From: Strix aluco
Lineage: Eukaryota > Chordata > Aves > Strigiformes > Strigidae
Length of the DNA: 64,000 nt
Reading direction: 5' to 3'
Assembly: GCF_031877795.1 (NCBI RefSeq)
Contig: NC_133971.1
Location: forward strand, 16,764,825-16,828,824
Positions 24,259 through 33,430 of the stretch are shown here, one piece after another (position 1 is the stretch's first letter; each line of letters opens with the position of its first letter). A program made the translations under genes and the position numbers. The notes under the pieces were generated by a model. That model had not been told where the DNA came from. It searched no databases and was given only the letters and a program-made list of their open reading frames with translations.

Positions 24259-25602
24259 ACTTCTAGCCCAGACGTCCTAGCAAAATTTTCACATACCTCT
24301 GGCTCTAACCAAGGGCAGTGACTGCACTGCAGGAAAAGTAATTTCTAAAAGCTTCTGAAGTCAGCCTCTAGTGATAGGACTCAATGCCATTACTCCAGGA
24401 AAGATGCTGACAGCATTACTAGGAGAGAACTATTCAGACTCCTGCCCAAGTGAATTCTGCGCACAGAAAACATCAGCTACCCCAGTTTTTTCTTCACAAG
24501 TTTTTCTTTCATTATTTTTAAAGAACCATTTCACATTATTCCGCATATGTTCATTAGCATCGTTCCTCCTCTCAAAGTCCTTCACCCACTTAAGATTTCC
24601 TTACAAACAAGTCTGATCTTTTAGTTCCTAAGACAAATTAATCAATGTCAAGAAATTCCTAGGAAAGCCACCAGTTTGCAGTCCAGCTTAACATCTCCCC
24701 GTGTAGCCACAGGAGATAAATAAAAGAGGAGCTGAAGACAATTTCTCTCCCATATCTCCTCCCAAGTGCTTTGAGGTAACAGTTACAATCAGAACAGGGA
24801 GACGCAGAAAATCCAGCAACTAGACCTCTTCAGGTTCTGGCCTCCTCACGGCTGTCAGGAGGTGAAGGGTGTCACTGCAGAGAAGCTTCAGTGAAAGAGA
24901 CACCTGCTCCTCAGCAACTGCTGCCAAACTGTAACTCTCAGTCAACTGTAATCTCTGACCTAGTTGAGCTAGTAACCTACATACGGAACTCCTCTCCCTC
25001 TTAACCCCTGGAATCATCCCATCCATCTGCAGAGGGGCAGTGCAGATCCTCCTGATTCCTCTAGACAGCCGGCTTCTCCGTTACAGACATGTAAAGCAGT
25101 TACCTGGAAAATGAATGCCTGCGCTCCTTTGGAGTCTTTTTATATTCCATCTGTTCCTGAATCATCTGTAAACTCATGAAGTCTGGACTTTTTCTTTTCC
25201 CTGTTAAAAGAAGTTTGACCTTTACTACAATTATAGCTTGACCTTTATCACAAAAAGACACCAAGAAACATAACATGGCCAATATGAGAAAATGCATACT
25301 GCTTGCAGATGCAAAGGTGGACGTGCTATTTAAGCAAAACCAGTTTAGAATTCCTACAAGTCTTAGAGAAAGTTTTAGGATGACATTCGTCTTGTTTTAG
25401 TTTTGCATGTTCACCATCTCCACCCAGAAAGTCTATTGGAGAAAACACTCTGTCATTTTTGCTGATGTCAGATGCACTCGAGTGTAACTGCCGTCCGACA
25501 GGCCATCGAAACACAAACATGAAAAACAGCCCAACTTCATTGAGTCAAGCCCCCACTCTTCTTTAAGTCTCGTTGTTCTCTGTCAAACTCCTCCCTAGAC
25601 AA

Positions 25603-25720
25603 GGGAGGCCAAAGGCATCCTGCTTGTGTCAGAAATCACAGCAGGACCAGGGCAGCGACGGTCCCCCTGTCCGCGGCTCTGGTGAGGTTTTTTTCCAACC
25701 TCAGTGATTCTATGACTCTC
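25603..25720 (+). mobile_element. Internally deleted CR1 fragment inside the RBBP6-like exon
   Basis: The left part (AGCAGGACCAGGGCAGCGAC and the following CTCTGGTGAGG) matches the CR1 reverse transcriptase 3' region. The right part (TTCCAACCTCAGTGATTCTA) is the CR1 3' tail. The sequence between them in complete CR1 elements is missing. On the minus strand the fragment separates the codons for SPPL from those for LSREEF, which are contiguous in RBBP6, so the insertion hit coding sequence. Confidence 0.75.
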
Positions 25721-27784
25721 TAAAGGAGGTGATTGTGTCATTGGGATGGCATGTGAATGAGCCATTGGAACTGCTGCTGATCCTCAAGCTGGTGACGTGT
25801 CTGCAGGAGCTGGGGGATATCCTGGAGAAGGGAGAGTGCACCCAGCAGACGGAGGCTGCCCAGGTGGAAACTGAGGAGGAAACGGTTGTGGTGGTACCCC
25901 CAGGGGAAGAGGACGTGCGGGCGGTGGTGGAGGATACAAGGGAGGTGGAGGCACAGGCACAGAGAACGGTGTTAATGCTGGTAGTGTTGGGGCCTGAGTC
26001 CTCTGGGTGCGTTCACTGTGCGGATGTCCTCGATTTGAGCTTCTAAAGTAACCCCAAAACACGAGTCACTGTTTGTTACACTCTGCCCTGATTTTAAAGA
26101 GGAAAGTGAATAGAGGAGGAGCATGGTGGCGAGCACTTCTTGTTCTCAACTGAAGCATTTTTCTCCCCGCTTTTTTGTTCATTTGAGACTACACTCATTT
26201 CTTGGTCCTCAGACTTGCCTTCCACATCATCACTCCCAGCAAATCCCTCAGTCTCCCCTTCTTATGGTCAGTTTGGCAACTGTGGCTGGAGGCTGCCCGT
26301 GCTAAGAGACACGTGCCAAGCGCTCCTCTGACACACCTTGACACCCTTAATACTTCACAGTTCTGACTTCAAAGTACTGCACAGACATTAACTCATCTTC
26401 TCTCAAACTTCTTTTAACATCTTCCGCACACGCTTCCTAGGTTGTTGCCTCATGGTGACGTCTTTGGCCTGTTCTTGGCCCTGAATTGTTATTTTTTGCT
26501 TACTGAACTTGAGGTTTTAGACAATCTGTGGGATGGACCCTGGGTTTTGTTTTGACTTATTTTTAAGATTTTATACACACAGTGCACCCTTACAATCTCT
26601 CTATAACAAATAGATACCAAAAGGAAGGACTAACCTGACGCTGCAATAAACCAAAAGAGACTCCTCTCTCTCCAACCGAGAGAAAGCAGCTTGGCTATTT
26701 GAGATGACTAAGTAGTAAAATAACAGCGTTGCCTTTTCCAGTAGTTTGCTCAATCAGTATTAGCTAAGTTGTTAAAAAAAGAATATTGGAGACTGATTTC
26801 TATGGGGAAATCATTTTCTTCAGCCCTATTCAGCCAGTAATTAAGAGGGTGCCTTTCCATCTGATCCTTTAATTATGTTTCATTTTTACATGTAATTATG
26901 ATTTCCTCACAAAGACTTCATTCTTCAGAGTCCTCTTTTCAATCATGTACTGGAGTTTTAGTTTAAATAATCTTTCTGAGAGCACAGATCCCCTTTGTGA
27001 AGGCCAATTCAAATTAAGCCATTTAAAAATTAATTACCACATGTATTCTCCACAACGGTCTGTGCACACTTATTCCCTTATAAATCAGCTGTTGTGTCCG
27101 TTATGTGTTACAGCCTCGTTTAACAGGTTACAAGCAGCAATATATTGAATTTCTGTAGCATACTTACACTTCCCAGTCTGGTCTGCCACTCGCCGAGCGA
27201 ATTTTGCCAGCTCTCATTGGATGACCTTTTGGCATGGGGAGAGAAAAAAAATCCCTTTCAGTTTACCTGAAGAGAATTTTTTAAGAGAAATTTGTAAGCT
27301 ACGGTTACTTACCAGTTGTGGGTACTGATCGTCCTCGGTACCCCAGAAGACTCGGCAATGCTGGCCGTCTCAGTGCAGGAACCTGATAGCCCTTGTGAAT
27401 CAGTGCAAACAGTTGGAAAATAAGCTCTACTAAAACACAAGAATCACTGCATATGGTGAAAGAAAACCTACCTTCTCTTCCCAGAAACCAGGGGTTGACA
27501 GGGGGGAAGATTGGGGACGTCCTGTGGCAGCCACCAGCACAGCAGGAGGGTTCAGAGCCACACGTGTTGGTGGAGGTGCTGGTGGCTGCTGCTGCTGCTG
27601 CTGCTGCCTGTGCATATGGATCCTCTGTGCATAACCAGTTCCATTTCTGAAGTTGTTCACAGCCTAGAGGCAGAAAAACATTTACAAAGAGGTAACATGA
27701 ACCTTCTGTAACTCTAGAAACAAAAGCCTCCACAGAGTAAAATTACTTGTGTATTCCCATATATACTATCCATCCTAAAATAAA

Positions 27785-28035
27785 CCAACATATGGATATA
27801 TTCAGATTAGATCTAAGGAAGAAATTCTTCCCTGTGAGGGTGGTGAGGCCCTGACACAGGTTGCCCAGAGAAGCTGTGGCTGCCCCCTCCCTGGAAGGGT
27901 TCAAGGCCAGGTTGGACGGGCCTTTGGGCAACCTGGGCTAGTGGAAGGTGTCCCTGCCTGGGGCAGGGGGGTTGGGACTGGATGGGCTTTAAGTTCCCTT
28001 CCAAGCCAAACCCTTCGGTGATACATGAACGCATC
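27785..28035 (+). mobile_element. CR1 LINE 3' fragment (older subfamily)
   Basis: Contains typical CR1 3' region text such as GAAATTCTTCCCTGTGAGGG, GTTGCCCAGAGAAGCTGTGG and GGGACTGGATGGGCTTTAAG. It ends near CCTTCGGTGATACATGA, a decayed version of the CR1 tail. It lies immediately 5' of the first surviving RBBP6-like exon (minus strand). Confidence 0.8.
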
Positions 28036-28135
28036 CCATTAAACACTGACATTAATGATTGGTAACTCAGAGTATCTATATGTAAAGTACTTCAGTGTTA
28101 ACCTTGAATTTGAAACTGAGGCAATCCTGTTAAGC

Positions 28136-28258
28136 TTCTGGTAAAATGTGCTGTTGGGGTACAAGCTTTGTGGAGAAATCCTCTTGCACCCCGGCGCCAG
28201 AGTAAACGTAACTGCTTTGTAACTCTATTCGAGTTGTAGAGTCTGTTTCTGTGAATCA
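28136..28258 (+). mobile_element. LTR fragment (R-U5), same family as at 4433-4552
   Basis: About 120 bp closely matching the 3' part of the LTR at 3.8-4.55 kb, from GGTAAAATGTGCTGTTGGGG to GAGTCTGTTTC and the terminal AATCA. The U3 part is absent, so this is a truncated solo LTR. Confidence 0.8.
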
Positions 28259-28371
28259 GGTCAAACAGAAATTCTGGGGTAAAACTGGGGGATTTGGTGG
28301 TCAAACATCGATCTGGAGACCAAGGGCCATTTTGGGGTGAAAAGGGGGGGTTTGGGAACAGGGGGACTCAC

Positions 28372-28504
28372 CCCGCAGCACCCAGGTGAGGGTGGCCCCG
28401 GTGATGGTGGAGGCGCCGTCCCCCACTCCCACGGCGTCCCAGCACTGGTACTGGAGGAAGTCGGTGCTGACGCTCTTGGGGTACCCCTGGAGCAGCAGCA
28501 CCCG
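28372..28504 (-). pseudogene. RUSF1-like: RUSF1-like exon, copy 2
   Basis: The minus-strand translation includes LQGYPKSVSTDFLQYQCWD followed by ASTITGATLTWVLRG, and the exon ends at a good donor (GTGAGT). This matches the start of the conserved domain of RUSF1 (C16orf58, RUS1/DUF647 family, membrane protein of uncertain function), remembered as LPQGFPDSVSPDYL...LWDSV and ATVSAATATWLV. About 20 residues that lie between WDSV and the GVG segment in human RUSF1 are missing, in frame. The expected acceptor AG is not present here (CCACGG in place of CCCAG). The frame is open, but with the deletion and lost acceptor this is probably a relic. Confidence 0.65.
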
Positions 28505-28529
28505 TGGGGGGGGGTGGGGGACAGGTACC

Positions 28530-29105
28530 CCTGGGACACCCAGGAATCCCAAATCCCCCCTGCAACCCACCCAAACTGCATTTGCCACCCCCAGGTCCCC
28601 CCAAAACACCCTCACCCCCCCCAACCCCCCCCAACCTAATGACTGCCCCCCCAGATCCTATTGTCCCCCCAGTTCTCCATTTTACCCCTCCAAAACCCCA
28701 AATAACTACCCCGGGACCCTACCAGCCCACCCCCAGGACTTTCCTAAGTCTCATTACCCCCCCAGGAGACCCCCAGTACCCCAGTAACACCCCCCAAGCA
28801 CCAAGACCCCCCCCAGACCCAAATACCTCCCTCACGACACCCCCAGGACCCCAATACCTCTCCCAGAACCCCCACCAGGATGTCACCAATCCACCCCCCT
28901 CAGACACCAATATCTCCCTCAAGACCCCCCCAAGGACCCCAATAACCATCCCAAACCCCTCCAGGACCCCCACCCACCCACAACTCCATTACAATGCCTC
29001 TAGGATTCAAATAACCCCCCAGGACACCAATAACCCCCACAACTCCCACAGAACCCCAGTAACACCCCCCCCAATAATCCCCCCGGGTCCCCAATCCCCC
29101 CCTCA
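28530..29105 (-). repeat. G-rich minisatellite, copy 2 (C-rich on plus strand)
   Basis: Complement of the arrays in copies 1 and 3, with units of the type CCCCAGGACCCCAATAACC. It lies on the upstream (5') side of the RUSF1-like exon on the minus strand, as in copy 3. Confidence 0.88.
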
Positions 29106-29384
29106 CAGCACAGGCAGGAGTGTGGGCAGGTGCTGGGCGGGGACAACATGCTGCAGCCCCCCCGGGGGTCCCCCTGGCTCCCACAGGGCCTACTTCCTGC
29201 TGACAGTCTGCGAGGGCTTATGGTCTGCAGTGAGGCGGCCTAGGCAGGAGGTCCTCCAGCTCTCTGTGGTCTGCACTGAGAGAGTTCCCATGCAGAGGTC
29301 TGGTCAACACAGCAAGTGGGAATTCCTCCTTTTAAAACACTCGCTTTGTTCTGGATGGCTGAAGAATTTTTCTCCTGCAAAGGT

Positions 29385-29460
29385 GGCACCAGCACCAGCA
29401 CCAGCAGCACCAGCACCAGCAGCACCAGCAGCACCAGCACCAGCACCAGCACCAGTGGTG
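29385..29460 (-). repeat. AGCACC-type hexamer array (copy 2, longest)
   Basis: Tandem AGCACC units with several AGCAGC interruptions. It is the longest of the three homologous arrays in the window. Confidence 0.88.
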
Positions 29461-31109
29461 GTGGCTCCGGCCTAGCAGTAGGTGAGTGCAGGGGCTGGGG
29501 CCGATTTCCCTGGAGGGGGTGGTGGGATAGCTGGGGAAGGGGAAGCTTTGGTCTAAAAACCCAAACTTTTTCATGGTTCTGATTTTTTTGAAAAAAAATG
29601 TTTGTTGTCACAGTTCAGGCTGTTCAGACGTTCTGATGTGTGACTGTGCTTGTCCTTTTACCTTGAACTTGGTGGGTCTTTGCTGTCTGTAAGGGTCTGT
29701 TGTGTCTGCGGGGTTTATCTGTCAGGTTACCCCAGGGAAAGTGAGTTTTAGCCCTTTATTTTTACTTCAAGTGTGAAAGAAGTGATGCATTTAATATTTT
29801 CTGCTCTCTGTGGTGATTTGGGTTGGGTGGGTTCAATCTGATGAAACACCTCAGAGTGGTGCTTCAGAGGGTGCCAGTCACCAGAGCCAAGAGGTGCTGA
29901 TCAGAAACCGGCATTAAGCCCGGGGGCAAGAGCTGGCCCAGGTGGGCTCTTGCCTTCTGGCTGTGGGACAGTTTTTCCCAGCTCGGGGGTGCTGGGAGAG
30001 ATGTGGGGGGGGGTGAGCAGGGGGGTGTGCTGGAGCCCAGCCCCTTTGCAGAGTCCTGCTGCTCCTCTGGCTTTCTGGACAAAGCTCAGTTTCTGTGCAG
30101 AGCTTCTAATTTGCACCTTTCCCAAAAGACAAATCCTGTTTTGTTTCAAGTTGGAACGACCCTGCTCTGCTTTCAGAAAAGAATCTCTTGACATCTGCAG
30201 GCAGAGCAGAAGTCTCACACAATGAAGGTACAAGAAGTAATTGAAAAGTAATCAAAGGACAAGTTTCTGTGTGCTGGGTTCCTGGGAGTGCTTCTGGTTG
30301 CGAAATCCGGCAGCACCACTTGCTCTCAGACTGCAAACAGCCGGCAGAGCTCCTGCCGTGGGTGGCACTGCTTCAGCCTCCCCCGTCAGCTGCTCCTTCA
30401 TCTCCACCTCTCTGCTCTGCACCAGCTCTGCATAAAATAGTCCCTTTTCACTGCATGTAGCTGTGGATTGCTGTAAACGTGATGTAACTGGTTGCCACCG
30501 TGTTTCTTTGCAAGCTTGTCCCGCCCGATGTGCTGTCGGTCTGCAGATCGTCACCTCGTTCCTAGGTGAGTGTTGGGGCTTCTCCTGGGGTCTCCTGTGC
30601 ATCTTCTTAAATGTTGACAAAATGCCTGTGTGGAAATAGAATTAATCATGAGAATAATTGCTAAGGAAGAATTAATCAAGATTTAAACAAAACCAGGCTC
30701 CTGTCCAGAACACCGGTGTAGTTCACCTTGCCTGTTTTTTCTTCTTGTCGCTTTCAAGCTCCTGTTCAGTTCTGCTCTGCCCTGCATTTCTGCTTGTTCT
30801 CATCCCAATTTCATGTAGCCAGGCAGACCGATTTCCTCCTCCTCCTTTTCTCTGGTTTTCTCCCTGTGAAATCTGTTTTCTGTAACTGCCTGGTCTTCAT
30901 GGAAACACATTTAAAAACTGCTCTCGCAGGTTCCCCCCTTTCAGGAGGTGCCTGTGGCTGCAGGGATGCCGTGCGAAGCAGGTGGGACAGGGCTGGTGTC
31001 TGCTCCGGGTCGGGGTTTGCACCCCTCGGGTGCTGCAGAGAGGCAGGGTGCTGTGGGCTCGCGGCGGTAGCTCGGGGTTGGAGCAGAACCTGGTCTTTGG
31101 GGAAAACGT

Positions 31110-32065
31110 CTGTAGATCAGTACTGAAACAGTCATGAAATACTGTGATTAAGCATCCCTAAGCTGAATTCTGCAACTTCCTGAATACCACAAAAGCAGAC
31201 CCATGGTAGTTCTTTGCTTGTCTGCATGGATGGCTGCAAAGTCTGGCCTTCCTGCAGAGGGTATTCCTAATTTGTGGGAAGAGAAGAGGAGGACTGACTT
31301 GAGTCAAAGTTGGCTCTGTGTGAATGAGGAATAATTTCCATTTTGCTGTCTTAGCTACCTTGCACCTCCTCACTGTGTGTCTGAGCACGTGCCATCTTGA
31401 CTTAACCAAAGCAGACAAAAGTCTCAGAAATGACTGTGCTGCATCCTAAAAGGATAGTGCATGTTCTGACTTCTTGTATGGGGTGAAATTGCTACCGTCC
31501 AGTGAAGCTGCTGGTGTGTTCTCTTGAAGCAGAAGCTGGTGATTCTTAGCGTGCAAATTTCCAGCAAGATGTAGAGATGTTTCTGTATTCGAACTTGTGT
31601 GTCTTTTGGGGACACACCTTCCCACATCAGGAGGACTGTGCTTTGGACTTTTCCTTACTTTGGTGCCAAAAGCAGCAAAGCTCTTTGCCTTTAGAAGTGC
31701 TCAGCTAATTATTAAGAATATATCAGTAAAAGGAATGGTTATTCTCTTTTCCCTTATTGACGTTTTTCCTTTTGTATTTCCTTTTCTGTTGTTCAGTTCT
31801 TTACTTTCTTCACAGGAAAGTGCTGTGCTGACTTATTCCCTGCTGCCTGTAGAAGGGCTCGGGCTCGCTCTTAGTTTTTGGGCTCTGCTTAGCCATAGAA
31901 GTTGGAAAGAGGAGACCAACTTCCCAGTGTAGTGACAGTCTGGGGAAGAATTGGCAATTGGAGAAATTCTTCACGGAAGGGAGCATGTTCTTTGTCCTTT
32001 TAAAAACGAGCTGTAGTGTTTCTAGACAGACTCATCTCCTTGAAGTGAATAAAGACAAAAACCAG
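31110..32065. other. Non-coding stretch, no gene recognised
   Basis: AT-rich unique sequence right after the duplicated block. One plus-strand frame (31597-31932) crosses a possible acceptor (TTTCTTCACAG at about 31817), but I recognise no family and see no partner exon. Confidence 0.4.
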
Positions 32066-32068
32066 GAT

Positions 32069-32415
32069 GTGTGTTATCGAGGTGTTGCAGTAGAGACGGA
32101 CACAACAAACATCAGATTGTGTGAAATGACCAAAATGGCTGCAAAAGCCCCTTTATTGTTCTAACAAGCCTTTTTATAACCTTCTGCAAAGTAGGTGTTC
32201 ATACAGGATTGGTTTACTTTAGTAACTAACAGTTCACGATTGGGTGATAGTTTCTCGCCTGAATCGTCAGGACAGTTCTTCTTATCTTAGTTCTCTAATC
32301 TTGTTTCCATGGCACTTCTCAGGACTTTCTGGCCTCTCATGGATACACTGGAATCTCGTCAAGGTTAAATTCTTCTTCAGTTAGACTAGAGGCAGACCCG
32401 CTGCCTCCCCCGACA
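32069..32415 (-). mobile_element. Solo LTR candidate, minus strand
   Basis: On the minus strand the element would start TGTCGGGGGAGGCAGCGGG (from 32415) and run to about 32069. It contains an AATAAA motif (TTTATT on plus near 32152) and a TATA-like sequence upstream of it (TTTTTATAAC region near 32170). It has the length and layout of an avian LTR. No target-site duplication is clear. Confidence 0.55.
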
Positions 32416-32640
32416 ATGAAATCTTTCCTTCTGCATTTTTGCAGCTTATCTGGGAATCTTCAGCAGTTAATTCTGTGCTGAAGTTTCCCATCTCTCTGGT
32501 TTTAAGGGTATTCTCCTCTTTTATGTTTGCTCTTTGGCTTTTAGCCAATGCTGGAATGAAATGTAGCAATTTCAGTATAATTATCTTGGGGGAGGTTTGG
32601 TTTTGTGTGTTGTTTGTTCTAACACTTATAACACTTATAA

Positions 32641-33430
32641 CCTTATGAGCTTCAATAAGGCCAAATGCCGGGTGCTGCACTTGGGCCACAACAACCCCCA
32701 GCAGCGCTACAGGCTTGGGGAGGAGTGGCTGGAGAGCTGCCAGTCAGAGAGGGACCTGGGGGTGTTGATTGACAGCTGGCTGAACATGAGCCAGCAGTGT
32801 GCCCAGGTGGCCAAGAAGGCCAATGCCATCCTGGCTTGTATCAGCAATAGCGTGGCCAGCAGGGACAGGGAAGTGATCTTGCCCCTGTACTTGGCACTGG
32901 TGAGGCCGCACCTCGATGACTGTGTTCAGTTTTGGGCCCCTCACTACAAAAAGGACATTGAAACACTTGAGTGTGTCCAAAGAAGGGCAACGAAGCTGGT
33001 GAAGGGCCTGGAGCACATGTCGTAGGAGGAGCGGCTGAGGGAACTGGGGGGGTTTAGTCTGGAGAAGAGGAGGCTGAGGGGAGACCTTATTACCCTCTAC
33101 AACTACCTGAAAGGAGGTTGCAGAGAGCTGGGGATGAGCCTCTTTAACCAAATAACAAGCGATAGGACAAGAGGTAATGGCCTCAAGTTGCGCTGGGGGA
33201 GGTTTAGACTGGATACTAGGAAACATTTCTTTACAGAACGGGTTGTTAGGCGTTGGAATGGGCTGCCCACGGAGGTGGTGGAGTCCCCATCCCTGGAGGT
33301 GTTTAAGAGTAAGGTTGACTTAGCGCTGAGGGATATGGTGTAGTTGGGAACTGTCAGTGCTAGGTTAACGGTTGGACTGGATGATCTTCAAGGTCCTTTC
33401 CAACCTGGACGATTCTGTGATTCTGTGAAC
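32641..33430 (+). mobile_element. CR1 LINE, 5'-truncated 3' end
   Basis: About 790 bp encoding the C-terminal part of the CR1 reverse transcriptase ORF in two frames: [20 protein letters not shown] through KLVKGLEH, then [19 protein letters not shown] to the end. It finishes in the 3' untranslated region with GATTCTGTGATTCTGTG, the CR1 terminal repeat. A TAG interrupts the frame near 33022. It aligns closely with the minus-strand CR1 at 58.28-59.07 kb and is dead on arrival by truncation. Confidence 0.95.

Larger units (their letters stand above)
23868..27663 (-). pseudogene. RBBP6-like: RBBP6-like gene copy, truncated and interrupted
   Basis: RBBP6 is a nuclear RING-type ubiquitin ligase and splicing-associated protein. 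Minus-strand exons, in order, are 27663-27472, 27391-27313, 27225-27168, 26042-25721, 25602-25557, 25200-25104 and 23901 down to a TAG at 23868. Their translations follow human RBBP6 downstream of the RING domain: NNFRNGTGY, then EEK joined to GYQVP, then the proline-rich PPPPLYPPPP and QFPPGQPP block, EEFDREQR, MEYKKTPKERR, and SFSR joined to SKSPSRSS. Splice sites and phases work, so this is not a processed copy. It is nevertheless broken. A TGA at 25784-25786 stands where human RBBP6 has Trp, a CR1 piece (about 25603-25720) splits one exon, and DWNN, zinc knuckle and RING exons are absent. Repeats and a duplicated block occupy the place of the 5' part. A short truncated protein from the first four exons cannot be excluded. 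Confidence 0.8.
28259..31109 (-). repeat. Duplicated block, copy 2 (inverted)
   Basis: Reverse complement of copy 1 from about 28530 to 31109, with matching minisatellite, hexamer array and unique sequence; 12061 in copy 1 corresponds to about 29785 here. Beyond the minisatellite this copy keeps a RUSF1-like exon (28372-28504) that copy 1 has lost. The outer edge is sharp: after about 31109 (complement of ACGTTTTCCCCAAAG) similarity to copy 1 stops. Confidence 0.9.

Noticed and set aside
28719..29184. Gly/Val-rich frames in the G-rich arrays of the duplicated blocks
   Set aside because: Every array gives similar frames in several phases; this is repeat translation rather than coding sequence.
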